Source: Bacteroidales bacterium (GTDB lineage: Bacteria; Bacteroidota; Bacteroidia; Bacteroidales; 4484-276). Taken from it: a DNA stretch of 33,732 nucleotides. Position numbers and translations under genes: made by a program. A model generated the notes under the pieces. The model made no database searches. It saw only the letters and a program-made list of their open reading frames with translations, and was not told the origin of the DNA. This document shows positions 19,992 to 27,223 of this stretch, piece after piece. The stretch's first letter is position 1; each line of letters begins with the position of its first letter. Location of the stretch: contig JAOZMX010000013.1 of NCBI GenBank assembly GCA_029934065.1, positions 1 to 33,732 on the forward strand, read 5' to 3'.

Positions 19992-19999
19992 CAAAAGTA
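19992..19999 (-). promoter_or_regulatory. Putative valS -7 element TACTTTTG
   Basis: Exact TAnnTTTG on the minus strand, 33 nt upstream of the ATG at 19958; overlaps the ORF-track start at 19994, arguing against that start. Confidence 0.5.
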
Positions 20000-20106
20000 A
20001 AATATTCTCTTTATTTAGTACCCGGCATCAACAAATAAAAATGGAATGATGAGCGCTCCCCTGTCCGGAATTTTTCTACGACATCGTTCATACCGTGTTC
20101 GGAAAC

Positions 20107-20147
20107 AAGAAAAACGACCGGCATTGATTAAATGACCGGTCGTTTTT
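20107..20147 (-). terminator. Rho-independent terminator of sucD (symmetric, could act in both directions)
   Basis: AAAACGACCGG (20111-20121) pairs with CCGGTCGTTTT (20136-20146); T-runs on both strands; 28 nt downstream of the sucD stop. Confidence 0.9.
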
Positions 20148-20174
20148 ATCAATATGCTGAATGGTAAATTGCTG

Positions 20175-21044
20175 TTAATTGAGCAATTCGGCCATTTTCC
20201 GTCCGATGTCTGCGGGCGAGTCTACCACGTGGATACCACACTCGCGCATGATCTTCTTCTTGGCTTCGGCAGTATCTTCTTTTCCGCCGATGATGGCACC
20301 TGCATGTCCCATGGTCCGGCCTTTGGGGGCGGTAGCTCCGGCAATGAATCCCACAACGGGTTTTGTGCCTTGCTCTTTGATGTAATAAGCGGCGTCCGCT
20401 TCCATGGTTCCGCCGATCTCGCCGATCATTACGATCCCTTTGGTATCCGGATCATTCATAAACAATTCGATGGCTTCCTTGGTCGTAGTGCCGATGATCG
20501 GGTCTCCACCGATTCCAATGGCCGTTGTCTGGCCGAGGCCTTCCTTGGTCAACTGATCAACAGCCTCATAGGTGAGGGTTCCTGATCGGGAAACAATGCC
20601 CACTTTTCCGGGTTCATGGATGAATCCCGGCATGATGCCTACTTTGGCTTCTCCCGGCGTGATCACACCCGGGCAGTTAGGGCCTATCAGTCTTGCTTCT
20701 TTTCCCGAAAGGTATTCTTTCACTTTCACCATGTCTTTGGTGGGAATTCCTTCGGTGATGCAAACGATAACTTTAATGCCCGCATCGGCAGCTTCCATAA
20801 TGGCATCGGCTGCAAAAGCCGGCGGCACAAAAATTACCGACACATCGGCACCCGCTTTTTTTACGGCATCTTCAACGGTATTGAAAACCGGAAGATTCAA
20901 ATGCATTTGTCCGCCTTTGCCCGGTGTAACACCGCCAACCACGTTCGTACCGTAAGCAATCATTTGTCCTGCATGGAATGTCCCTTCGTTTCCGGTAAAT
21001 CCCTGAACGACAATCTTTGAATTTTTATTAACTAAAACGCTCAT
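20175..21044 (-). CDS. sucD: Succinyl-CoA synthetase (ADP/GDP-forming) alpha subunit
   Basis: [78 protein letters not shown]. Confidence 0.96.
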   Translation of the reverse strand: MSVLVNKNSKIVVQGFTGNEGTFHAGQMIAYGTNVVGGVTPGKGGQMHLNLPVFNTVEDAVKKAGADVSVIFVPPAFAADAIMEAADAGIKVIVCITEGIPTKDMVKVKEYLSGKEARLIGPNCPGVITPGEAKVGIMPGFIHEPGKVGIVSRSGTLTYEAVDQLTKEGLGQTTAIGIGGDPIIGTTTKEAIELFMNDPDTKGIVMIGEIGGTMEADAAYYIKEQGTKPVVGFIAGATAPKGRTMGHAGAIIGGKEDTAEAKKKIMRECGIHVVDSPADIGRKMAELLN

Positions 21045-21076
21045 TAGTTTTTGGATTTTGAATTAAAATTTTTCTG

Positions 21077-21084
21077 CAAATGTA
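21077..21084 (-). promoter_or_regulatory. Putative sucD -7 element TACATTTG
   Basis: Exact TAnnTTTG on the minus strand, 32 nt upstream of the sucD ATG. Confidence 0.45.
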
Positions 21085-21197
21085 TAATGTTATTCAAAAT
21101 ACGAACAGGCTGTTAAGTTTTTTTAAGTCAACAAAAGTGATTATCTCTTCTCAACCTGTTCCGATCTTTTGAATGACAAGGAAATCTCATGTTGAAT

Positions 21198-21233
21198 AAA
21201 AAAAGGTGCAGCACTTAATGCACCGCACCTTTT
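21198..21233 (-). terminator. Rho-independent terminator of the cytoplasmic thioredoxin gene
   Basis: Minus strand AAAAGGTGC ... GCACCTTTTTTT stem and T-run, 25 nt downstream of the stop; an alternative pairing GGTGCA/TGCACC also exists. Confidence 0.85.
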
Positions 21234-21258
21234 CCAATGATCTTTTGTCTCAAAAAAA

Positions 21259-21639
21259 TTAGTTGTTGGTTACAACTTCTTCTTTTTTATTTTTCAGCAA
21301 GACGTCTTCAATGACCTGCTTCAGCGTGTCTTTCGGCAGCGCTCCCATGGCCATTTGCGGCTGTTCGTCCTTGGGACAGAACAGCAATGAAGGAATGCTA
21401 CGAATGCCGAATGCTGCGGCAAGCTCCTGTTGGTCTTCCGTGTCGATTTTGTAAATATTGATTTTGCCTTTGTACTCCTCGGCAAGCTCTTCAAGGATGG
21501 GAGCTACAATCTTGCACGGCTGACACCAGTCGGCGTAAAAATCAATTAAACAGGGAAGTTCGCCTTCGAACTGCCATTGTTTGTTCTTTTCGTAATTGAA
21601 AACTTTCTGCAGAAATGTCTCTTTTGTTAAATGTTCCAT
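21259..21639 (-). CDS. Thioredoxin family protein, no signal peptide
   Basis: LIDFYADWCQPCKIVAPILEELAEEYKGKINIYKIDTEDQQELAAAFGIRSIPSLLF thioredoxin fold, WCxPC active site, cis-Pro. Confidence 0.92.
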   Translation of the reverse strand: MEHLTKETFLQKVFNYEKNKQWQFEGELPCLIDFYADWCQPCKIVAPILEELAEEYKGKINIYKIDTEDQQELAAAFGIRSIPSLLFCPKDEQPQMAMGALPKDTLKQVIEDVLLKNKKEEVVTNN

Positions 21640-21670
21640 TTTTCTTTTATCGTTTTTATTGGTTTATACT

Positions 21671-21678
21671 CAAATTTA
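21671..21678 (-). promoter_or_regulatory. Putative -7 element TAAATTTG for the cytoplasmic thioredoxin gene
   Basis: Exact TAnnTTTG on the minus strand between the two thioredoxin genes, 31 nt upstream of the ATG. Confidence 0.4.
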
Positions 21679-21689
21679 TTAAAATGATG

Positions 21690-22241
21690 CTATTTATTTT
21701 CTTTCAGTAAAAATTCTTTAATGATGCGCTCGAAAGTGGACTTATCCTTGTACCCGCGGTCCATTTGCGGTTTTCCGTCAACCGGGATATAAAGGAAAGT
21801 GGGAATGCTTTGTATCTGAAATACTGCGGCAAGCTCACGCTGATATTGTGTATTGATCTTGTATAAAACGATTTCCCCTTTGTATTTCATGGCCAGTTCT
21901 TCAAGAATAGGCGAAACCATTTTACAGGGTTTGCACCAGTCGGCATAAAAGTCGATGATGGCCGGTTTGTCACCTTCATAAACCCATTTCTCGGGATTTG
22001 CTTCGTAATTCCAGATTTTCTCTTTAAAAGTCTCCGTGTCCAGCATGATGGGTTTACCGTCGGCACCGTCTCCCGAAGGATTTTGGGCCGGAGCCGTGGA
22101 AGCACTTTTATGTTCCGAGGCAACGGTTGCTTTGCCCTTATCGGGATTGACACTGCTGCCGTTGTCCCCGCCATTGTTGCAGGCACTTGCCGTTATTGCG
22201 ATCAAAACAAAAAATGCAAGCATGGATGTCAGCTTTTTCAT
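21690..22241 (-). CDS. Thioredoxin-domain lipoprotein
   Basis: Start at 22241 gives MKKLTSMLAFFVLIAITASAC (lipobox-like) then a low-complexity linker and a WCKPC thioredoxin domain. Confidence 0.88.
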   Translation of the reverse strand: MKKLTSMLAFFVLIAITASACNNGGDNGSSVNPDKGKATVASEHKSASTAPAQNPSGDGADGKPIMLDTETFKEKIWNYEANPEKWVYEGDKPAIIDFYADWCKPCKMVSPILEELAMKYKGEIVLYKINTQYQRELAAVFQIQSIPTFLYIPVDGKPQMDRGYKDKSTFERIIKEFLLKENK

Positions 22242-22288
22242 AAATTTGATTATTTTTTGAATTTTCATTATTCTTATTTTTGCGGGTG

Positions 22289-22296
22289 CAAAGATA
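22289..22296 (-). promoter_or_regulatory. Putative -7 element TATCTTTG for the thioredoxin lipoprotein gene
   Basis: Exact TAnnTTTG on the minus strand, 47 nt upstream of the ATG at 22241. Confidence 0.42.
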
Positions 22297-22409
22297 TGAT
22301 TAAATTTAATTTTAAAGCGTTTTAGTATCACTTTTTAACTATTTTTGCAAAAATTATGCAACAGACACATTTATAGGTAATTTACGGTCATTGTGTCAGT
22401 TTGAAGAAC

Positions 22410-22417
22410 TATTTTTG
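22410..22417 (+). promoter_or_regulatory. Putative -7 element TATTTTTG for the zinc-ribbon ORF
   Basis: Exact TAnnTTTG, 11 nt upstream of the ATG; a second copy in similar context (aactatttttg) lies at 22340-22347. Confidence 0.38.
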
Positions 22418-22428
22418 TAAGAAATTGT

Positions 22429-22830
22429 ATGGAATCATTGCTGAATCATTTAAAGCCGCTGGAATTTGAGTTGGAATTTTCGACCGACGAAAAATGTCTG
22501 CAGTTTCTGGCCAACGAAAAATGGAAGGATGGTTACAAATGTCGCAAATGCGGCCATACGAACTATTGTAAAGGCAAGACACCGTTTTCGCGGCGCTGCA
22601 CACGCTGCAAGCATGACGAATCTGCCACGGCACATACAATCTTTCACCGCTGTAAGATTCCGCTGACCGATGCCTTTGAGATTGCTTACACGGTTTGCCG
22701 CAACCCTGCCATTTCAACCTATGATCTGTCGCGCAAACTCGACACAAGGCAGATGACTTGCTGGAAATTCAAGAAAAAGATCACCGAATGCATCGAAACG
22801 AAAGGTGAGTTGCGGTTTATTGAACAATAA
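22429..22830 (+). CDS. Stand-alone IS1595-type transposase zinc-ribbon domain protein, no DDE domain
   Basis: FSTDEKCLQFLANEKWKDGYKCRKCGHTNYCKGKTPFSRRCTRCKHDESATAHTIFHRCKIPL is the IS1595 zinc-ribbon pattern. ORF stops at 133 aa with no catalytic domain before the convergent hypB. Confidence 0.72.
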   Translation: MESLLNHLKPLEFELEFSTDEKCLQFLANEKWKDGYKCRKCGHTNYCKGKTPFSRRCTRCKHDESATAHTIFHRCKIPLTDAFEIAYTVCRNPAISTYDLSRKLDTRQMTCWKFKKKITECIETKGELRFIEQ

Positions 22831-22878
22831 AAGAACAAAGGAATCCTTCCTGTCAGGTACTGAAATTTATACGCCGGA

Positions 22879-23835
22879 TCAGGCTTTTTTCCATTCCGTC
22901 AATAAAAAGTTGAACCAATCTTCCATACCCTCGCCGCTTTTTACCGAAACCTCGAAGAATTTCAGTTCCGGATTGACGCGCAAAGCATATTCCCTGGTCT
23001 TTTCCACGTCAAAATCCACGTAGGGCAACAGGTCGGTTTTGTTGATCACACAAATATGGGAAGTCTCAAACATGGTGGGATATTTCAGCGGTTTGTCGTC
23101 GCCTTCGGTCACGCTGATGATGACCACACGCAACGCTTCGCCAAGATCGAAAAGCGAGGGACACACCAGATTTCCGACATTTTCGATCATCAGGATGCCG
23201 TCATCGCTGATATCGAGCCTTTTCAATGCTTTGTTGATCATCGCCGCATCGAGGTGGCAACCGTTCCCAGTGTTGATCTGTACCACTGGAGCACCCGCCT
23301 GATCAATACGTCCGGCATCGTTCATAGTTTGCTGGTCGCCTTCGATGACATAAATATTGACTTTCTCTTTCAGTGCGATGATGGTCTTTTCCAGAAGGCT
23401 TGTTTTCCCCGAACCCGGTGAGCTTACCAGATTCAACGCCAAAAGTTTTTTGGCTTCAAAAAAGCCGCGGTTTCGTTCGGCCAGCAAATTATTCTCGTGC
23501 AAGGCATCTTCTTCCACCATCACCTGCCGTCCGTGCTGATGTTCATGGGCATGATGATGCTCGTGCATTTCCATACCTTCTCCTTCATGCACATGTCCGT
23601 GCATGTGCTGATGTTCATGATCGGAGGCGTCGTGCTGATGCTCATGATCGTGAACGTGCGCCTTGTCATCCGTATGATGGGCATGTACGTACGAATGGCT
23701 GTGGCTGTGTGTATGAGCTTCATCCCCATGATGGTGTGTATGGGAATGAAAATAATTGTGCATGTGTTCTTCTTCTCCCGGTTTCAGAATGAGCACGGGC
23801 TGGTCGGGCTGCCCGCATCCGCATGTTCCACACAT
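22879..23835 (-). CDS. hypB: Hydrogenase nickel incorporation GTPase HypB with long His-rich metal-binding segment
   Basis: MCGTCGCG N-terminus, extended His-rich region, LVSSPGSGKTSLLEKT P-loop, VIEGDQQTMNDAGRIDQAGAPVVQINTGNGCHLDA, CVINKTDLLPYVDFD. Confidence 0.96.
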   Translation of the reverse strand: MCGTCGCGQPDQPVLILKPGEEEHMHNYFHSHTHHHGDEAHTHSHSHSYVHAHHTDDKAHVHDHEHQHDASDHEHQHMHGHVHEGEGMEMHEHHHAHEHQHGRQVMVEEDALHENNLLAERNRGFFEAKKLLALNLVSSPGSGKTSLLEKTIIALKEKVNIYVIEGDQQTMNDAGRIDQAGAPVVQINTGNGCHLDAAMINKALKRLDISDDGILMIENVGNLVCPSLFDLGEALRVVIISVTEGDDKPLKYPTMFETSHICVINKTDLLPYVDFDVEKTREYALRVNPELKFFEVSVKSGEGMEDWFNFLLTEWKKA

Positions 23836-23883
23836 AATTTTATCCTTTTGATTAATTAATAATAGTTGTTGTTAATTCATGAA

Positions 23884-23891
23884 CAAAGATA
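23884..23891 (-). promoter_or_regulatory. Putative -7 element TATCTTTG between hypA and hypB
   Basis: Exact TAnnTTTG on the minus strand, 48 nt upstream of the hypB ATG. Confidence 0.35.
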
Positions 23892-23901
23892 ACGGTTTCT
23901 T

Positions 23902-24243
23902 TTATTCAATATTGAGTGATTTAACCCGTAATTCTTTTCCGCTGATGATTTCCGGGTTGAAACCGCCACATTGCGGACATGGGTCAAAAATATTACGGAT
24001 ACGGAACGTATGGCCACAGGCCCTGCATCTTGCTTTTCCGGGAACTTCAACAATTTTGACACGGGCATTTTCGAGCAGGGTACCTTTGGTGGCAGCGCTC
24101 ATGGCCATGGTCATGGCATCCATCACCACACCGGAAAGCTCACCGATCTCAAGCTCTATTTCGTTGACTATTTCGGCATTGGACTTTGCGGCATATTCCA
24201 GAGCAATGTCAACCATACTTACCGCAATTGAAAATTCGTGCAT
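23902..24243 (-). CDS. hypA: Hydrogenase maturation nickel metallochaperone HypA
   Basis: MHEFSIAVSMVDIALEYA, ELEIGELSGVV, CRACGHTFRIRNIFDPCPQCGGFNPEIISGKELRVKSLNIE. Confidence 0.96.
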   Translation of the reverse strand: MHEFSIAVSMVDIALEYAAKSNAEIVNEIELEIGELSGVVMDAMTMAMSAATKGTLLENARVKIVEVPGKARCRACGHTFRIRNIFDPCPQCGGFNPEIISGKELRVKSLNIE

Positions 24244-24258
24244 AATAAAAAATAAATG

Positions 24259-24276
24259 TTGTTAATATTTTAACAA
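24259..24276. promoter_or_regulatory. 18-bp perfect inverted repeat TTGTTAA-tatt-TTAACAA, candidate operator
   Basis: Perfect 7-bp arms with a 4-nt spacer in the hypA / zinc-ribbon intergenic region; no T-run typical of a terminator. Confidence 0.45.
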
Positions 24277-24293
24277 TCTATTTGAATAATTCA

Positions 24294-24301
24294 TATCTTT
24301 G
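24294..24301 (+). promoter_or_regulatory. Putative -7 element TATCTTTG for the double zinc-ribbon gene
   Basis: Exact TAnnTTTG, 71 nt upstream of the ATG at 24373. Confidence 0.42.
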
Positions 24302-24305
24302 GCAG

Positions 24306-24313
24306 CAAAAATA
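24306..24313 (-). promoter_or_regulatory. Putative -7 element TATTTTTG for hypA
   Basis: Exact TAnnTTTG on the minus strand, 62 nt upstream of the hypA ATG at 24243. Confidence 0.4.
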
Positions 24314-24372
24314 AAGTGAATATTTTATCCGGAAGCTGAAAATTATTTATTCATTAAACAATCAGGAGAATT

Positions 24373-24780
24373 ATGAACAAGTTAGTAACATTATCTGTAA
24401 AATGTCCACACTGCGACCATACCCTGATGGACGAAGAGCACCTCATCCATGAAAGGCCAAGTATCCGCATCAATATTGTGACCAAAAAAGATCGTGGGAT
24501 ACTCTGGTTATGCAGTGTTTACGGCTGTTATGACCACAACAGTAATCTGGAAATTGAGAACGGCGAATTGGTTGAATTCTTTTGTCCGCACTGCAACAAA
24601 TCGTTGCTGCGGGACATCGAGTGTAAGATATGCGGCGCACCGATGGTAGGAATGAACATCAAGGCAGGGGGCAAAGTAAATGTTTGTTCGCGCAAAGGAT
24701 GCGAGAATCACTATGTTGTTTTTGAAGACCTTGCCGGTGCCATCAACAAGTTCTACCACGAGTTGGGTACCAGCGGTTAA
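24373..24780 (+). CDS. Small protein with two tandem Cys-rich zinc-ribbon-like units, unknown function
   Basis: CPHCDHTL...CSVYGCYDH and CPHCNKSLLRDIECKIC...CSRKGCENH. Clean ORF ending 2 nt from the hypE 3' end. Confidence 0.75.
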   Translation: MNKLVTLSVKCPHCDHTLMDEEHLIHERPSIRINIVTKKDRGILWLCSVYGCYDHNSNLEIENGELVEFFCPHCNKSLLRDIECKICGAPMVGMNIKAGGKVNVCSRKGCENHYVVFEDLAGAINKFYHELGTSG

Positions 24781-24782
24781 CA

Positions 24783-25802
24783 TCAGCATATCCGCGGCAA
24801 CATTTCGCCGGCGAGCATATCCACAATCCTCCGCCCGCCCACTTCGGTGTGCATCAGCACTTTAGCAGGATAAGCATTTGTAATTTCTCCAATTATCACA
24901 GCATCCTTTCCCAAAGGATGCTTTTTCATTTCGTTGAGTACCAACGCGGCATCACCGGCGCCGACAACCATCACCACCTTGCCTTCATTGGCAAGATACA
25001 ACGGGTCGAACCCGAAAACCTCACAAGTACCTTTCACCATATCCTTTACGGGAAGTTTGTTTTCGTCAATGGTTATTCCCACGTTCCTGTTTTCAGCCAG
25101 CTCGCACAACACGGTGGCAATACCTCCCCGGGTGGCATCACGCATAAATCTGATATTCGGGGAAACGCTGAAACATGCCTCGATCAACTGATTCAGTGCT
25201 GCGCAATCCGATTGAATTTCGGCCTGAAAGCTCAACGATTCACGTGCGGCAAGAATGGCAATGCCATGATCGCCGATGGTTCCGTTGACAATGATCTTGT
25301 CACCGGGGCGAATACCGGTTCCGTAGCTGATGTTCTTTCTCGAAACATCCAGCACCCCCACCCCAGCCGTATTGATGAATATTTTATCACATTTTCCTTT
25401 GTTAACGATCTTGGTATCGCCGGTAACGATCATCACTCCGGCATTGCGGGCTTCGTCGGCCATGGTTTTTACAATGATTTCCAGATCGGACAAAGCAAAT
25501 CCTTCTTCGATGATGAAACCGCAGCTTAAATATTTCGGGATTGCTCCCGAAACGGCAAGGTCGTTCACCGTCCCGCATACAGCCAGCTTTCCGATGTTCC
25601 CGCCCTGAAAAAAGATGGGATCCACCACATACGAATCGGTGGTAAAGGCCAGATGCCCTCCCTCCATGGTCAGTATGGCCGAATCGGTTTGCCGGTTCAA
25701 AACGTCATTGGCAAAATATTTAACAAAAACGTTGCTGATCAGTTCGTGGGAAAGCGTTCCGCCACTCCCGTGGCCAAGTAATATCTTTTCGGTTGATTTC
25801 AT
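24783..25802 (-). CDS. hypE: Hydrogenase expression/formation protein HypE
   Basis: ILLGHGSGGTLSHELISNVFVKYF, MEGGHLAFTTDSYVVDPIFFQGGNIGKLAVCGTVNDLAVSGA, MRDATRGGIATVLCELA; C-terminal PRIC with the conserved terminal Cys. Confidence 0.96.
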   Translation of the reverse strand: MKSTEKILLGHGSGGTLSHELISNVFVKYFANDVLNRQTDSAILTMEGGHLAFTTDSYVVDPIFFQGGNIGKLAVCGTVNDLAVSGAIPKYLSCGFIIEEGFALSDLEIIVKTMADEARNAGVMIVTGDTKIVNKGKCDKIFINTAGVGVLDVSRKNISYGTGIRPGDKIIVNGTIGDHGIAILAARESLSFQAEIQSDCAALNQLIEACFSVSPNIRFMRDATRGGIATVLCELAENRNVGITIDENKLPVKDMVKGTCEVFGFDPLYLANEGKVVMVVGAGDAALVLNEMKKHPLGKDAVIIGEITNAYPAKVLMHTEVGGRRIVDMLAGEMLPRIC

Positions 25803-25806
25803 TTTA

Positions 25807-27213
25807 TCAATAAGCCTTTTTTTGTCCTTTAAAAAAATTGATCATCGTTAAAAGTATGATCTTCATATCCAGTGCAAACGACCATGTTTCAACATATTGC
25901 ACATCCAAGAGCACCCGGTTTTTGATTTCGGATATCCTGCGGATTTCACCGCGATAACCGCGCACCTGTGCAAGCCCTGTAATCCCGGGTTTAACCGTAT
26001 GGCGCAACATAAATTTCTTCACCACCTGCCTGTATTGTTTGGTATGCTTCAGCATGTGAGGCCGCGGCCCCACCACCGACATGTTGCCGATCAACACATT
26101 GATAAACTGCGGGAGTTCGTCGAGGCTGGTTCTGCGCAGAAACCGGCCCACAGGCGTTACCCGACGGTCGTTGCGGGTAGCCTGCACTTTGTCGGCATCC
26201 GGATTTTTGCGCATGGTGCGAAATTTGAAACACGTAAATACCTTGCCGTCAATGCCGGTTCGTTTTTGCAGAAAAAACACCCCTTCCCGCGAGCCAAACA
26301 AGGAGAGCAGAAACAGGATGAATGATATCCACGATAAAAACCCGACGATCATTACGAGGGAAAAAACAACGTCGAACAAGCGTTTGATCAACCGGTTGTA
26401 CCAATAACCAAGCGGCCCCGACTGAAACTGAATGACCGGAACCAAATCATAATTGACCAGCTCGGCATTCATAAACTGAAACTCGCCATAATCGGGAATG
26501 ATCCTTGTTTTCACGGGAGAGTTGTTGATGACCCTGATCAGTTTCGATCGCTGTTCAACGGGTATCCGATCCCAGGTGATGTACACCTCGTCAACATCAT
26601 ATTTTTCCATGACCGATGCAAGCTTGTCCCAGTCACCCAAAATTCGCTTGCGTTTGCTGTAATGGTCGTCAATAAATCCCACAAACTTGTATCCGTTCCA
26701 GTTGTTGCTGATAAAATACTGCTGAAGTTCCCGGCTTTTGGGCGAATAGCCAACGATGAGCACATTCCTGAAGTTAAAGCCCAGTTTCCGGTACAAATAA
26801 AAGGCATAATACAACAGGAATTTCCATACCATCAACAACACAAAAAAGAGCGGGAAAAGATACTTCAGCTCTTCACGGGGAAAATAATTGAATGTAACCG
26901 CCTGAAAAAACAACAGAAACAGAAAGAAAAAGAAAACGATGATTTTTACATAAGTAAAAAACAAATTCTTTCTGCGCGTATTACGATCAATTTTATTGGC
27001 TCCGAAAACAAATGTCAGGATCAGCCAAATGAAATTGATGTAGGCATAAAACAACAGGTGTGTATTGCCCGTGCAATCCTGCTGCTGACTGGTGTAACAA
27101 AACCGGACGACAAAAAGGATGTTAAGGATCAGGAAATCCCCAATGATGGACAGGGTTGGAATATATTTTGAGTATCGAACCGACAAAGTGTTTTTTAGCT
27201 TAAGTTTTTGCAA
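25807..27213 (-). CDS. Exopolysaccharide polyprenyl glycosylphosphotransferase (WcaJ-like initiating transferase)
   Basis: N-terminal TM helices, CoA-binding-like domain, then KRLFDVVFSLVMI...KFRTMRKNPDAD...RRTSLDELPQFINVLIGNMSVVGPRPHM...VKPGITGLAQVRGYRG. Confidence 0.93.
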   Translation of the reverse strand: MQKLKLKNTLSVRYSKYIPTLSIIGDFLILNILFVVRFCYTSQQQDCTGNTHLLFYAYINFIWLILTFVFGANKIDRNTRRKNLFFTYVKIIVFFFFLFLLFFQAVTFNYFPREELKYLFPLFFVLLMVWKFLLYYAFYLYRKLGFNFRNVLIVGYSPKSRELQQYFISNNWNGYKFVGFIDDHYSKRKRILGDWDKLASVMEKYDVDEVYITWDRIPVEQRSKLIRVINNSPVKTRIIPDYGEFQFMNAELVNYDLVPVIQFQSGPLGYWYNRLIKRLFDVVFSLVMIVGFLSWISFILFLLSLFGSREGVFFLQKRTGIDGKVFTCFKFRTMRKNPDADKVQATRNDRRVTPVGRFLRRTSLDELPQFINVLIGNMSVVGPRPHMLKHTKQYRQVVKKFMLRHTVKPGITGLAQVRGYRGEIRRISEIKNRVLLDVQYVETWSFALDMKIILLTMINFFKGQKKAY

Positions 27214-27223
27214 AGATAAAGGT

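Noticed and set aside
19994-19994. ORF-track valS start at 19994
   Set aside because: Lies within the TACTTTTG promoter-like element; the ATG at 19958 fits ValS N-termini better.
22364-22397. GACACA...TGTGTC as possible IS terminal repeats around the zinc-ribbon ORF
   Set aside because: Only 6 bp, both copies upstream of the ORF; no matching end or target-site duplication downstream.
23400-23792. His/Arg-rich plus-strand ORFs and short-period DNA repetition resembling a repeat array
   Set aside because: Explained by the codons of the HypB His-rich segment on the minus strand; not a CRISPR or tandem-repeat locus (no constant repeat and spacer lengths).
24849-25529. 226-aa plus-strand ORF
   Set aside because: Antisense to hypE; shadow ORF.
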